Below are positions 25,249-35,086 of a stretch of 64,000 nucleotides of DNA, piece after piece. The position numbers and the translations under genes were made by a program. A model generated the notes under the pieces. The model was not told the origin of the DNA and made no database searches. It saw only the letters and a list, made by a program, of their open reading frames with translations. Every line of letters begins with the position of its first letter. Position 1 is the stretch's first letter. Source of the DNA: Corynebacterium sp. HMSC078H07 (GTDB lineage Bacteria > Actinomycetota > Actinomycetes > Mycobacteriales > Mycobacteriaceae); assembly GCF_001812805.1 (NCBI RefSeq), contig NZ_KV810517.1, positions 1 to 64,000 on the forward strand. Reading direction: 5' to 3'.

Positions 25249-25429
25249 CGACGACGGGAACGCCCGAATGGTCTACGCTTGGGTCAATGGTGTCGAGATA
25301 GTCACGTACCTGTGCTTCGGCGTTTTTAAGTTGAGCGGTACTTGTTGCGTTTTCCTCATCGATCACCAAATCCCAGCCATGCTCCCACCGAGAGGCGGTA
25401 ACAGCTACAGGAGCCACAGTTTCAGTCAC
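25232..25429 (-). CDS. HicB-like small protein
   Basis: 65 residues with the pattern ASRWEHGWDLVIDEENAT then LKNAEAQVRDYLDTI, which matches the actinobacterial HicB-like partial RNase H fold proteins (W-x-L-x-I-D ... A-E-x-M-V-R-D-Y). HicB is usually the antitoxin of a HicA toxin, but no hicA is next to it. It lies 37 nt after ald on the same strand and may be co-transcribed. It overlaps the end of the convergent DUF1023 gene by 17 bases. Short length makes the call moderate. Confidence 0.68.
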   Translation of the reverse strand: MTETVAPVAVTASRWEHGWDLVIDEENATSTAQLKNAEAQVRDYLDTIDPSVDHSGVPVVVTVGH

Positions 25430-25466
25430 CGCCGATCACCTTCCTCACTTCTTCGATATCTAGTCT

Positions 25467-26987
25467 CTAGAATAGCCCAGCGTGCTCCTCTGAATAAGAC
25501 ACGAGCATGTTCTTGGTCTCCTGGTAGTGCCCCAGCATCATGAGGTGGTTCTCACGGCCGATGCCAGACTCCTTGTAGCCACCGAAGGCACTGTGCGCTG
25601 GGTACACGTGATAGTGGTTAATCCACACGCGGCCGGCCTGAATCTCGCGGCCAGCGCGGTAGCAAGTGTTCTGGTGGCGCGACCACACACCGGCACCGAG
25701 GCCGAAGTTGGTGTCGTTCGCAATCTGGATAGCTTCCTCGAAGTCCTTGAACGTGGCGACAGAAAGCACCGGACCGAAGATCTCCTCGCGGAAGATACGC
25801 ATATCGTTGGTGCCCTTGAACACGGTGGGCTCGATGTAGTAACCGTTCTCCAGGCCTTCCACCTTGTTCACGTGACCACCGACGAGGGTTTCCGCACCTT
25901 CCTTCGGGCCCACTTCGAGGTACTCGGTGATTTTATCCATCTGCTCCTGCGAGGCCTGGGCGCCCATCATGGTCTCAGTGTCGAGCGGGTGCCCAATCTT
26001 GATTTTCTTTACGCGCTCAACGGCCAGCTCAAGGAACTTGTCCGCAATGTCCTCGTGGATAAGCGCACGCGACGGGCACGTGCACACCTCACCTTGGTTG
26101 AGGGCGAACATGACAAAGCCCTCGACGCACTTCTCTAGGTAGTCATCATCCTTATCCATAATGTCGGCGAAGAAGATGGACGGTGACTTTCCACCCAGCT
26201 CCAGGGTGACCGGAATGATCTTGTCAGCAGCGGTCTTGTTGATGATCTTGCCCACCGGAGTGGAGCCGGTAAAGGCAATCTTGGCAATGCGGTCAGAACC
26301 GGACAATGCCGCACCGGCTTCCTCGCCGACACCATTGACGATGTTGAGCACGCCCTTAGGCAGGAGATCCTCAATAATCTCGATCAGCAGCAGGATGGAT
26401 GCAGGCGTCTGCTCGGCCGGCTTCATCACGATGGTGTTGCCGGCAGCTAGGGCCGGGGCAATCTTCCATGCGGCCATGAGCAGAGGGAAGTTCCACGGAA
26501 TGATCTGGCCCACCACGCCCAGTGGCTCGTGGAAGTGATACGCCACGGTGTCTTGGTCGATTTGGGAAAGTCGGCCCTCTTGGGCGCGAATAGCACCAGC
26601 AAAGTAGCGGAAGTGGTCCACGGCTAGTGGAATGTCAGCGGCGAGGGTCTCACGCACGGCCTTGCCGTTCTCCCAAGTTTCCGCGACAGCAATCTTTTCT
26701 AGATTCTCCTCGATGCGGTCCGCAATGCGGTGCAGCAGCAGTGCACGTTCTGCCGGAGTGGTCTTACCGAAGGTCTCGAAGGCCTTCTCGGCGGCATCGA
26801 TAGCCAAGTTAATGTCCGCTTCCTTGCCGCGGGCGACCTGGCAGAAAACCTCGCCGGTGACTGGGGTGATGTTGTCCATGTACTTGCCATCGACGGGTGC
26901 GACCCACTCGCCGCCGATGTAGTTGTCGTAGCGCTCGCAGAAGGAGACGATGGCGTCAGCGGTTCCGGGGTTTGCATACAAGGTCAT
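25467..26987 (-). CDS. ald: NAD-dependent acetaldehyde/aldehyde dehydrogenase
   Basis: 506 residues, ALDH superfamily class AcoD/ExaC-like. Catalytic features: [20 protein letters not shown] (cofactor site), [13 protein letters not shown] with the general base Glu, and [14 protein letters not shown] with the nucleophile Cys. [12 protein letters not shown] and the C-terminal [13 protein letters not shown] are intact. It oxidises acetaldehyde to acetate, as in ethanol use by C. glutamicum, where the homologous gene also neighbours hspR. AAAGG lies ten bases before the ATG. A TACACT box is found about 85 nt upstream. A HicB-like gene follows closely. Confidence 0.94.
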   Translation of the reverse strand: MTLYANPGTADAIVSFCERYDNYIGGEWVAPVDGKYMDNITPVTGEVFCQVARGKEADINLAIDAAEKAFETFGKTTPAERALLLHRIADRIEENLEKIAVAETWENGKAVRETLAADIPLAVDHFRYFAGAIRAQEGRLSQIDQDTVAYHFHEPLGVVGQIIPWNFPLLMAAWKIAPALAAGNTIVMKPAEQTPASILLLIEIIEDLLPKGVLNIVNGVGEEAGAALSGSDRIAKIAFTGSTPVGKIINKTAADKIIPVTLELGGKSPSIFFADIMDKDDDYLEKCVEGFVMFALNQGEVCTCPSRALIHEDIADKFLELAVERVKKIKIGHPLDTETMMGAQASQEQMDKITEYLEVGPKEGAETLVGGHVNKVEGLENGYYIEPTVFKGTNDMRIFREEIFGPVLSVATFKDFEEAIQIANDTNFGLGAGVWSRHQNTCYRAGREIQAGRVWINHYHVYPAHSAFGGYKESGIGRENHLMMLGHYQETKNMLVSYSEEHAGLF

Positions 26988-27135
26988 GTGCGTAGTGCCT
27001 TTCTTGTGGGTTCTGTTCCATCACGGCGGCCACCCGCACAAAACACTTGGAACGTGACGGGCGACACAACGTTGAATGCGAGTGTAGCGATATATTTTGC
27101 CAAACTCACGTTTTTCCAGAAGAAAGCTTTTGACA

Positions 27136-27269
27136 CTGGGCAATTAGCCCAGAAGGTGGCCTAGAAGAAGGCTGGGCTCAAGCATGCGGCCGGGCAGGCA
27201 GGCCGAGCAGGGCCGGCCGGGACTTGGAAAGGCCGAAAACGAAAGAACCCCCTCCATCTAGGAGGGGGT
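27136..27269 (-). terminator. Terminator of the dnaK-grpE-dnaJ-hspR operon
   Basis: ACCCCCTCC (27247-27255) and GGAGGGGGT (27261-27269) form a perfect 9-bp stem, eight bases after the hspR stop codon. On the minus strand TTCTTTCGTTTTC follows. A second hairpin CTGGGC/GCCCAG (27136-27152) lies further on, before the ald promoter. Confidence 0.88.
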
Positions 27270-27277
27270 AAAGGCGC

Positions 27278-27694
27278 CTAGTTGTGGCGGCCGCGGCGCG
27301 GCTTCCACATCACCACGGAGGTGGAGCGCGGCACGTGGACCAGCTCGCCGCGCGATGGGCGGGCCTGGCTGCGCAGCCGTTCGACCTCTGCCTGGAGTTC
27401 GTCGCGCTCAGCAGCAAGGCGGTCACGCTCGGCAGTGAGCTCGATGATGGACTTAATGCCCGCCAGGTTCACGCCATCGTCCTGCGACAAGGTCTGAATC
27501 TTACGGAGCAATTCAATGTCGTTTTCAGAGTAGCGGCGGCCGCCGCCCGAGGTGCGAGCTGGGGAGACCAGCCCCATCCGGTCATACGTACGCAGGGTTT
27601 GCGCATGCATGCCGGATAGCTCGGCCGCCACGGAGATGACGTACATGGCCTTGGGCTTTGCGGTATCGCTTCTGCCTGGTGTTTCCTTGTTCAT
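27278..27694 (-). CDS. hspR: Heat-shock repressor HspR (MerR family)
   Basis: 138 residues. The MerR helix-turn-helix is at residues 20-90: YVISVAAELSGMHAQTLRTY, DRMGLVSPARTSGGGRRYSE, DIELLRKIQTLSQDDGVNLA; a coiled coil rich in Glu/Arg follows (ELTAERDRLAAERDELQAEV). HspR binds HAIR boxes with DnaK as co-repressor. Such boxes are found before clpB (18172-18192) and dnaK (31661-31681), both in this window. It is the last gene of the dnaK operon, 13 nt after dnaJ. The ATG at 27694 has AAGGAGG six bases upstream; the GTG one codon earlier is too close. Confidence 0.95.
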   Translation of the reverse strand: MNKETPGRSDTAKPKAMYVISVAAELSGMHAQTLRTYDRMGLVSPARTSGGGRRYSENDIELLRKIQTLSQDDGVNLAGIKSIIELTAERDRLAAERDELQAEVERLRSQARPSRGELVHVPRSTSVVMWKPRRGRHN

Positions 27695-27707
27695 CACTTA
27701 CCTCCTT

Positions 27708-28916
27708 CTAGCGCATGACCGGGTTTCCGGCCCAACCCTTGCGCGGGTCAAAACCGGAGTCCTTCTCCGCCTGCGCGTATGTGCGCAGCGCCGAGGAGGC
27801 GGCAGCGTCCAAGGTAGAGGGCACGGTCACCTGCACTGTCACCATGAGGTCGCCGGCTTTACCGGAACGCTTTGGCACACCGCGGCCCTTCACGCGCAAG
27901 GTGCGGCCGTCTGGGGTGCCGGCAGGCACTTTGACGCGTACCGGCGAATCGAGGGTGGGCACCGTAATGGTGTCCCCCAACGCCAGTTCCGCAAAGGAAA
28001 CCGGGACGGTGACGTGCAGGTCATCGCCCTCACGGGTAAAGACCTCATCCGGCTTGACCGTCACGGCAACAAAAAGGTCACCAGACGGTGTGCCGTTGGG
28101 GCCGGCCTCACCTTGGCCTGCCAAGCGCACCTTCTGCCCATCAATCACACCGGCCGGAATGCGCACCGTGATCGAGCGCGTACGGTGCACCGTACCGGAA
28201 CCGGAGCAATCCGCACATGGGTCCTCAGCACGCTGGCCGCTGCCAGCACAGTCGGTACAGGGAGCGGACAATCCAAAGGAGCCGCGCTGCTCCGAGGTGA
28301 AGCCGGTGCCGTCACAGGTTGAGCACTTCGACAATTTGCCGGTCTTCGAACCCGAACCGTGGCAGGTCGTACACGGCGCTTCACCACTGAGTTGAAGCGG
28401 GATGGTCGTGCCCTTGGCGGCTTCACGGAAGGAGAGGGTTATGTGCGTTTCGACGTCGGCCCCCCGCGACGGCCGAGCTGTGTGGCCAGCACTACCGCCG
28501 CGGTTGAAAACGCCACCGAAGATATCCCCAAAACCGCCGCCTTGAGCCGATCCTCGAGGGGATCCTCCGAAGATGTCGGAGAGGTCGAAGTCTTGCGCAC
28601 CCGGTCCACCCATGTGCGTGGATCGAAACCCGCCGGGAAACCCGGCGCCTCCTCTCCGTCCAAAGCCGCCGCCGCTGCGCATCATGGCCTTGAACTGGTC
28701 GTAATCCTTGCGGTCGGAAGCATCTGACAGCACGTCGTAGGCTTCAGCCACCTGCTTGAATTTCTCCGCTGCCTCCGGGTTATCCGGGTTGGCGTCGGGG
28801 TGGTTCGCGCGGGCGAGCTTGCGGTAGGCGTGCTTAATCTCGTCGGCGGTAGCGGATGAGGAGACCCCCAGATCCGCGTAGTAATCTTTGTCTGCCCATT
28901 CTGGCTTAGCATTCAC
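27708..28916 (-). CDS. dnaJ: Chaperone DnaJ
   Basis: 402 residues. J domain (1-75) with [20 protein letters not shown] and the HPD motif in [10 protein letters not shown]; Gly/Phe-rich linker (85-150) with [10 protein letters not shown]; zinc-binding domain with four CxxCxGxG units ([32 protein letters not shown]); then the substrate-binding C-terminal domains. DnaJ delivers substrates to DnaK and stimulates its ATPase. The start is the GTG at 28916 with GGAGGAG eight bases before it; a longer frame lacks a binding site. It sits between grpE (92 nt gap) and hspR. Confidence 0.95.
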   Translation of the reverse strand: MNAKPEWADKDYYADLGVSSSATADEIKHAYRKLARANHPDANPDNPEAAEKFKQVAEAYDVLSDASDRKDYDQFKAMMRSGGGFGRRGGAGFPGGFRSTHMGGPGAQDFDLSDIFGGSPRGSAQGGGFGDIFGGVFNRGGSAGHTARPSRGADVETHITLSFREAAKGTTIPLQLSGEAPCTTCHGSGSKTGKLSKCSTCDGTGFTSEQRGSFGLSAPCTDCAGSGQRAEDPCADCSGSGTVHRTRSITVRIPAGVIDGQKVRLAGQGEAGPNGTPSGDLFVAVTVKPDEVFTREGDDLHVTVPVSFAELALGDTITVPTLDSPVRVKVPAGTPDGRTLRVKGRGVPKRSGKAGDLMVTVQVTVPSTLDAAASSALRTYAQAEKDSGFDPRKGWAGNPVMR

Positions 28917-29008
28917 TGGGCATCTCCTCCTTTCAGGAGAATCGAAAAGTGTGTGTCTAAAAGAAGAGTGGCGCCAAGGACTGAACACCCTGACGCCACC
29001 ATCTGTCG

Positions 29009-29704
29009 TTATTCTGCGTTATCCGGGTTGTCCGGACTCTCAGCCGAACCGGCTGGGTCAGCAATAATCACCATGGCGGTGCGCACGACACGCTCGCCCA
29101 CCTTGTAGCCGCGGCGCAGCACGGTACCGACAACTTGCTCGTCACCAGAGGAGAGGTCCTGGACGGCCTCGTGCACCTCGGGGTCGAAGGCATCGCCTTC
29201 CTCACCGAAGGGAGACAGATTGTTGGCGGTGAGCACACCGTTGAGCTTGTCCGCGATGGCCTTGAGCGGGCCCTCGTTGAGGTCACCATGCTGGCGTGCG
29301 AGTTCCAGGTCATCAAGGATAGGCAGGAAATCTGCCAGGACCTTGGCCTTAGAAGTCTCAATCACGGCCTGACGGTCACGCTCGGTGCGGCGACGGTAGT
29401 TGGTGTACTCCGCGTTGAGGCGCTGGAGGTCCTCGGTACGCTCAGCCAGCTGAGCCTCCAGGGAGTCCTCCGCAGCGGTGTCGTCACCGGCGGCGGCTTC
29501 CTCGGCAATATCGCTCGCGGCGTCATCAACGGCCGCCTCGGCCTCAGCAGTGTCCGCAGTAGCGGCGTTGGCCTGAGCCTCAGCGGCCTCGTCCACGGCA
29601 CCGTCGGCAGCAGCGGCCTCTGCGGCGGCAGCCTCCGCGGCGTCGGCGGAGGTTGCCTCAGGGTCGGTGTTGGCCGGGTTGCCCGGGTCCTGAGGGGAGG
29701 TCAT
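29009..29704 (-). CDS. grpE: Nucleotide exchange factor GrpE
   Basis: 231 residues. The first 85 are a very Ala/Glu/Asp-rich, probably unstructured stretch that is longer than in E. coli GrpE. The coiled coil [20 protein letters not shown] and the conserved [18 protein letters not shown] follow, and the beta domain with FDPEVHEAV and [20 protein letters not shown]. It releases ADP from DnaK. The ATG lies 3 nt after the dnaK stop with AAGGAG inside the dnaK end. Confidence 0.95.
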   Translation of the reverse strand: MTSPQDPGNPANTDPEATSADAAEAAAAEAAAADGAVDEAAEAQANAATADTAEAEAAVDDAASDIAEEAAAGDDTAAEDSLEAQLAERTEDLQRLNAEYTNYRRRTERDRQAVIETSKAKVLADFLPILDDLELARQHGDLNEGPLKAIADKLNGVLTANNLSPFGEEGDAFDPEVHEAVQDLSSGDEQVVGTVLRRGYKVGERVVRTAMVIIADPAGSAESPDNPDNAE

Positions 29705-29707
29705 GGT

Positions 29708-31549
<1,842 letters not shown>

Positions 31550-31582
31550 GATGTTTCTCCTTGCTTGTTGGGGTTTGTTCTT

Positions 31583-31607
31583 AAGTTGATAGTGCGCGAC
31601 TCAACTT
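31583..31607 (-). promoter_or_regulatory. HAIR-like half-conserved box before dnaK (proximal)
   Basis: On the minus strand GTTGAGT-cgcgcac-TATCAAC keeps the first HAIR arm and a degenerate second arm. Wider AAGTTGA (31583-31589) and TCAACTT (31601-31607) form a 7-bp inverted repeat. It lies 35-58 bp before the dnaK start, between a possible -10 box TACAGT (31632-31627) and the gene. Confidence 0.6.
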
Positions 31608-31660
31608 CTGCCGCGTTCAGTCAGCGACTGTAGCAGAAGCAGCACCCGAAGTCATCCAAA

Positions 31661-31681
31661 CCTGAGCGCTGGTCACTCAAC
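31661..31681 (-). promoter_or_regulatory. HAIR operator before dnaK (central)
   Basis: TTGAGT-gaccagc-GCTCAG on the minus strand matches 10 of the 12 core bases of the HAIR consensus TTGAGT-N7-ACTCAA with the right spacing. It lies about 120 bp before dnaK, upstream of the possible -10 box TACAGT. A third, weaker copy TTGTTC-N7-GCTCAA (plus strand reading) is at 31707-31725. Confidence 0.75.
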
Positions 31682-31814
31682 CCTTTCAACGGCACGTGCC
31701 CCAAAGTTGTTCCCGGTTGGCTCAACTTTCTTTTCTCACACCACATCACCCCAGCACAGCGTGCTTTTAAATCCCCTTTTTGTGACGGGAAACACTCTTG
31801 TTCGATGGGCGGGG

Positions 31815-32804
31815 CTAGCTGTACTGACCGGGGACGTTGGTCAATCGAGAGATGGGCGGCTGGTAGTCACAGGCCGTGTGCGGCCGGTGGTGGTTGTACT
31901 GGTGGAGCCAGTCAGTGAGTGCGTCGCGACGCTCCTGCTCACTGGTGTAGCAGCGAGCGTAAGCCCATCCGTCAGCCATTGTGCGATGAAAGCGTTCGAC
32001 CTTGCCGTTGGTTTGCGGCCGGTAGGGGCGGGTCCACTTCGGGGTGATGGACAGCGCCTCGCAGGTGTCGCGCCACAGGTGCGAGCGGTAGGCACCGCCA
32101 TTGTCTGATAAGACTCGTTCGACAGTGACGCCACCATCGGTGAAGCACTCGACCGCACGGTGCAGCACAGCGACCGCAGTGGTGGCGGTCTCGTCGTCGT
32201 GGGCCTCGGAGTACGCCACTCGTGAGTGATCGTCGATCACGGTGTGGATGAAGGCGTACCCGAGCTTGGGATCGCGCCACTTGTTCTTCGGCTTGTCGGG
32301 GGTGGCGGAACGGTTCTTCTCTCCTTGGCGGCGGCCCACGTAGCGCCAGCCACCGCCATCGGGGATGTTCCCGAACTTCTTCACGTCTACATGGACGAGG
32401 GAGCCAGGGTAGCGGTGTTCGTACCGGCGAACTAGCTCGCCAGTGGCGCGGTCGAGGTAAGCAAGTCGGTTCAATCGAGCCGAGCGCAGGATGCGGTGCA
32501 CGGTCGATGGAGCGACACCGACGCGCACGGCGAGCTGAACCGGTCCTTCTCGCAGTCTCATTCGCAGGCTGATACAGCGCTTCGTGACCGCGAGCGATGT
32601 CTTGGTCGGTGAGTTCTTCGGGCGCGAGGACCTGTCCTGCATGGACTCGCCGGACAGATAGCGGTCGACCCAACGCTTCACGGTGGGCTACGACACCTGG
32701 AACCGGGCTGCGATCTCGCTGATCGGCCATCCTTCGTCGACGACGAGGCGGGCGACCTTGAGTCGGTGGCGAGGTGCGAGAGCGGCGTTCGCGTGCGTCG
32801 TCAT
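31815..32804 (-). pseudogene. IS481-family transposase, interrupted by an in-frame TAG
   Basis: Read from the ATG at 32804 the frame codes for 38 residues ending ...IAARFQVS, then TAG (32690-32688), then continues in the same frame PTVKRWVDRYLSG... to residue 329. Helix-turn-helix at the N-terminus; DDE residues lie in LVHVDVKKFG, RVLSDNGGAY and TNGKVERFHRTM, all intact. The TAG probably replaces a Trp (TGG). A GTG at 32681 might restart translation. The last codons GQYS come from the inverted repeat and the stop TAG (31817-31815) lies in the flanking target duplication GCTAGC, not in the element. The ATG overlaps the permease stop (ATGA), an unusual link between cargo and transposase. Confidence 0.85.
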
Positions 32805-33553
32805 CGGACCGGCTCCCACTGGAAGCGCCACCGGCCAACGAGAGCAGCGACAGCGAGTACAACGCACAGAAGAAACACCGGCATGATCATGGCGGCTAGT
32901 GGGTCGCCGTCCCACGCGTGTTGAGCGGCTTCGACGAACCAACGGACGGGTGAATACTTAACGATCTGCTGAATCGCCGACGGCATCGCCGCCAATGGCG
33001 TAAAGGCTCCGGATGTGAGCATGAGCAGGATCATGAGCACGTTCCCTATGCCCGTAGCGGCAGTGGCGGAGGGATAGAGCGCCGCAAGCGCGCAACCCAC
33101 TGCGAGGAAGGTGCTGAGCCCGATGAGGCACACGGCCAGGACACCTGGGACGTGGGTAGGCATGGGCACCCCGAAAACCCCGATCCCAATCGCCAAAGCG
33201 GTGAGCATGCCCGCAATACCTACGACGAAGTGCACGGTGAGGCTCGCTGCGATGAAGGTGGAACGACGCAGCGGCGTAAGACTCAGGCGTCGGAGTGCGC
33301 CCGTGTCACGAAGGGTCAGCATCGCCACGGGCACCTGGAGGACCCCGGTCATGGCGAGAACAAGAGAGGCGAAGGCGGGCAGGGTCGCATCGAGGAATCC
33401 CCGTCCACCGAACTCCGGTCGCGGATCGTTACCGAAGATCACACCCAAGGCCAGCACCAGAACCGGCGCGAAGGCGAAAGAGAAGAACAGGCCTACAGGG
33501 TCGCGGCGCTGGGAGCGCCATAGGGCTTTGAGAAGGGCTCGATATGCGTTCAT
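32801..33553 (-). CDS. ABC-2 type transporter permease (cargo of the element)
   Basis: 250 residues with six hydrophobic segments, for example GLFFSFAFAPVLVLALGVIF, LVLAMTGVLQVPVAMLTLRD, IAGMLTALAIGIGVFGV and FLLCVVLAVAALVGRW, and the cytosolic gate motif DTGALRRLSLTPLRRSTF. It forms the membrane half of an exporter with the ATPase encoded just before it (ATGA overlap at 33550-33553). Substrate unknown; drug, peptide or bacteriocin export is usual for such two-gene pairs. The C-terminus RWRFQWEPVR is a natural end for the family, so the gene is not truncated although the transposase gene starts on its stop codon. Confidence 0.88.
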   Translation of the reverse strand: MNAYRALLKALWRSQRRDPVGLFFSFAFAPVLVLALGVIFGNDPRPEFGGRGFLDATLPAFASLVLAMTGVLQVPVAMLTLRDTGALRRLSLTPLRRSTFIAASLTVHFVVGIAGMLTALAIGIGVFGVPMPTHVPGVLAVCLIGLSTFLAVGCALAALYPSATAATGIGNVLMILLMLTSGAFTPLAAMPSAIQQIVKYSPVRWFVEAAQHAWDGDPLAAMIMPVFLLCVVLAVAALVGRWRFQWEPVR

Positions 33554-34479
33554 GCCGCCTGCTCCTCTGTGGTGATGTGTCGACCGGTGAGGGCCAGAAA
33601 GACGTCTTCAAGGCCGGGAGTCGTCGTGCTCATGCTCGTTACGGTGATGCGGTGTGCCGTCAGTGCAGCAAGGACGCCCTGCAGCCCGTCCGCAGCGCCG
33701 CAGATGGTCAGTTCCCGTCCCTCTGTTCGAGCGCTGGTCACGCCAGGAACTCCGGTGAGGTCGAACTCTGCGCTAGGCGACGCCGACAGGATGAGCTTCG
33801 CCGTGGTGTCACCGGCATGTTGCTGGATGAGGGAAGTCACTGTATCCAAAGCAATCAACCGGCCGTGGTCAATGATTGCTACGCGGTCGCATAGCCGTTC
33901 GGCCTCCTCCATGTAGTGGGTTGTGAGAACGACCGTTGCACCGCCATCGCGGACGTGCTCGACGGTGTCCCACATGTTTCGACGTGACTGAGGATCGAGA
34001 GCGGTGGTGAGCTCGTCCAAGAAAGCGAGCCGGGGGCGGTTGATCAACGCGAGGGCGACGAACACTCGTTGACGCTCCCCACCCGAGAGCCTGTCAACGC
34101 GGGCGTTGGCCTTGTCCTTGATCCCCAGATCCGTCAACAGTTCGCGCCAAGGCCGCGGGCGCTCGTAGAAGGCGGAGTAGAGCTCGAGGGCGTCATGCAC
34201 AGTGAGGCGAGGTGGCAGGGCCGCGCTTTGCAGCTGGACCCCAATTTGCTGAGCCAACGAGTGCTGGTCCCGCACGGGGTCGAAGCCGAGCACCTCGACG
34301 CGCCCAGACGAAGGGCGGTCCAGTCCTTCCATGCAGTTCAACAGGGTCGTCTTACCAGCACCATTCGGGCCCACCACCCCGAAGACCTCTCCTTCACGGA
34401 CCTCGAAGGAGACGTCTTCGAGGGCAGTGAAGCTGCCGAAGTTGCGGCTGACAGCCGCACAGCTCACGACGTTCTTCAT
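33550..34479 (-). CDS. ABC transporter ATP-binding protein (cargo of the element)
   Basis: 309 residues, ABC-2 exporter type. Walker A GPNGAGKTTLLN, signature LSGGERQRVFVA, Walker B RLAFLDELTTALD and the switch His in VLTTHYMEEAERL are all present. A C-terminal 80-residue extension (FDLTGVPGVTSARTEGREL) is typical of DRA-type ATPases. Overlaps the AbrB-like gene upstream and the permease downstream by four bases each. The Walker B Glu is kept (DE), so it is expected to be active. Confidence 0.92.
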   Translation of the reverse strand: MKNVVSCAAVSRNFGSFTALEDVSFEVREGEVFGVVGPNGAGKTTLLNCMEGLDRPSSGRVEVLGFDPVRDQHSLAQQIGVQLQSAALPPRLTVHDALELYSAFYERPRPWRELLTDLGIKDKANARVDRLSGGERQRVFVALALINRPRLAFLDELTTALDPQSRRNMWDTVEHVRDGGATVVLTTHYMEEAERLCDRVAIIDHGRLIALDTVTSLIQQHAGDTTAKLILSASPSAEFDLTGVPGVTSARTEGRELTICGAADGLQGVLAALTAHRITVTSMSTTTPGLEDVFLALTGRHITTEEQAA

Positions 34480-34724
34480 TCCTCATCACCCTCTGAGTCC
34501 ACGGGGGTCTGATGGCCAGGCATCGCCTGCATGACGATCTGATCGAGCGTCTCCTGGCGCATCAAAGCGATCCCTTGGTTCGCGTCAGCGAGGAGGAGCA
34601 GGGTGTCGCCCGGGTGGATGTCGAAGAGCTCCCGCGCGCCCTTGGGGATGACGATCTGTCCCTTGGGGCCGACCTTGACTGTCGCGGCGTACTTGCCCGG
34701 TGGGGGCGTTTGATCCATGTCCAT
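34476..34724 (-). CDS. AbrB/MazE/SpoVT-type DNA-binding protein (cargo of the element)
   Basis: 82 residues. The swapped-hairpin AbrB domain is YAATVKVGPKGQIVIPKGAR followed by ELFDIHPGDTLLLLAD. The C-terminal part GIALMRQETLDQIVMQAM is helical. Such proteins bind DNA as dimers and often control the genes that follow. It is the first gene of the element's operon and lies just after two tandem 27-base repeats, its likely operator. GGAGG lies five bases before the ATG. Its stop overlaps the ATPase start. Confidence 0.88.
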   Translation of the reverse strand: MDMDQTPPPGKYAATVKVGPKGQIVIPKGARELFDIHPGDTLLLLADANQGIALMRQETLDQIVMQAMPGHQTPVDSEGDEE

Positions 34725-34733
34725 GTTGACCTC

Positions 34734-34787
34734 CTGGTTGGTGCCACAAGTATAACAAGTCTGGTTAGTGCCACAAGTATAACAAGT
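34734..34787 (-). promoter_or_regulatory. Tandem 27-bp repeats: promoter/operator of the element's operon
   Basis: Bases 34734-34760 and 34761-34787 are two adjacent 27-base units that differ in one position. Each contains on the minus strand ACTTGTTATACTTGTGGCAC, which itself holds ACTTGT twice and a TATACT box. The units end at the ribosome binding site of the AbrB-like gene. Likely use: promoter with paired AbrB-type binding sites, doubled by a tandem duplication. Confidence 0.75.
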
Positions 34788-34890
34788 GGAACTAATCAGG
34801 AGGTGACCTCACGGCATGTAGTCAATCAACGTGTCCGGTCAGTACAGCTAGCCAACTGCCCCCGTTCTTTTCACCGTGAGGTCTATTACA

Positions 34891-34896
34891 TATACT
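34891..34896 (+). promoter_or_regulatory. -10 box TATACT for putA
   Basis: TATACT in the context ACATATACTGTGCG lies 190 bp before putA and outside the mobile element by 39 bp. A TTTTCA at 34868-34873 has the right 17-bp distance for a -35 box. The long stretch to putA can hold a leader. Confidence 0.45.
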
Positions 34897-34990
34897 GTGC
34901 GCACATTCCATGTGACACATCACAGGAAATCCCCCGCCGTGGCCCGACTTACAGGCCCCCGTTCATCACTGAGAAAAGGGAATCGGACTC

Positions 34991-35077
34991 ATGATTTCTG
35001 CCGTGCTCCGCACCCGCCGCGAGGGCGACCGACCACCGGTCAGCCTGGCTTTAACGCCCACCATCTCTACTACTTAA
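34991..35077 (+). CDS. Possible 28-codon leader peptide upstream of putA
   Basis: ATG at 34991 with AAAAGGGA about nine bases upstream, 28 codons, stop TAA at 35075-35077. The peptide contains GDRPPVSLALTPT, with a Pro-Pro pair and a third Pro near the end. Its stop overlaps the AAGGA ribosome binding site of putA, whose ATG is nine bases later. Such an arrangement could couple translation of putA to the leader; proline codons would suit a proline sensor. It could also be a chance frame. Confidence 0.4.
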   Translation: MISAVLRTRREGDRPPVSLALTPTISTT

Positions 35078-35086
35078 GGAAACTCA

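Larger units (their letters stand above)
31550..31813. other. dnaK promoter region next to the mobile element
   Basis: No gene is seen. The region holds the dnaK promoter, two to three HAIR-like boxes (31583-31607, 31661-31681, 31707-31725) and ends at the target duplication of the mobile element at 31814. The outer boundary is G+C-rich (GATGGGCGGG). Confidence 0.7.
31814..34852. mobile_element. IS481-type element carrying an ABC transporter operon (candidate tIS)
   Basis: The element spans 31820-34846 (3,027 bp). Its ends are perfect 12-bp inverted repeats: TGTACTGACCGG (31820-31831) and CCGGTCAGTACA (34835-34846), with further similarity ACGTTG inside. It is flanked by a 6-bp direct repeat GCTAGC at 31814-31819 and 34847-34852. 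Inside, all on the minus strand, lie abrB-like, ABC ATPase, ABC permease and transposase genes, each joined to the next by an ATGA overlap. No second end of the repeat is found between the permease and transposase, so the transporter genes are inside the element. IS481-family members with passenger genes are known; this cargo is not one I know. Transposase has an amber codon, so the copy is probably immobile without help. Confidence 0.85.

Noticed and set aside
32805-32950. Right end of a simple IS481 element just upstream of the transposase
   Set aside because: No copy of the terminal repeat is seen there; the matching repeat with target duplication is at 34835-34852.
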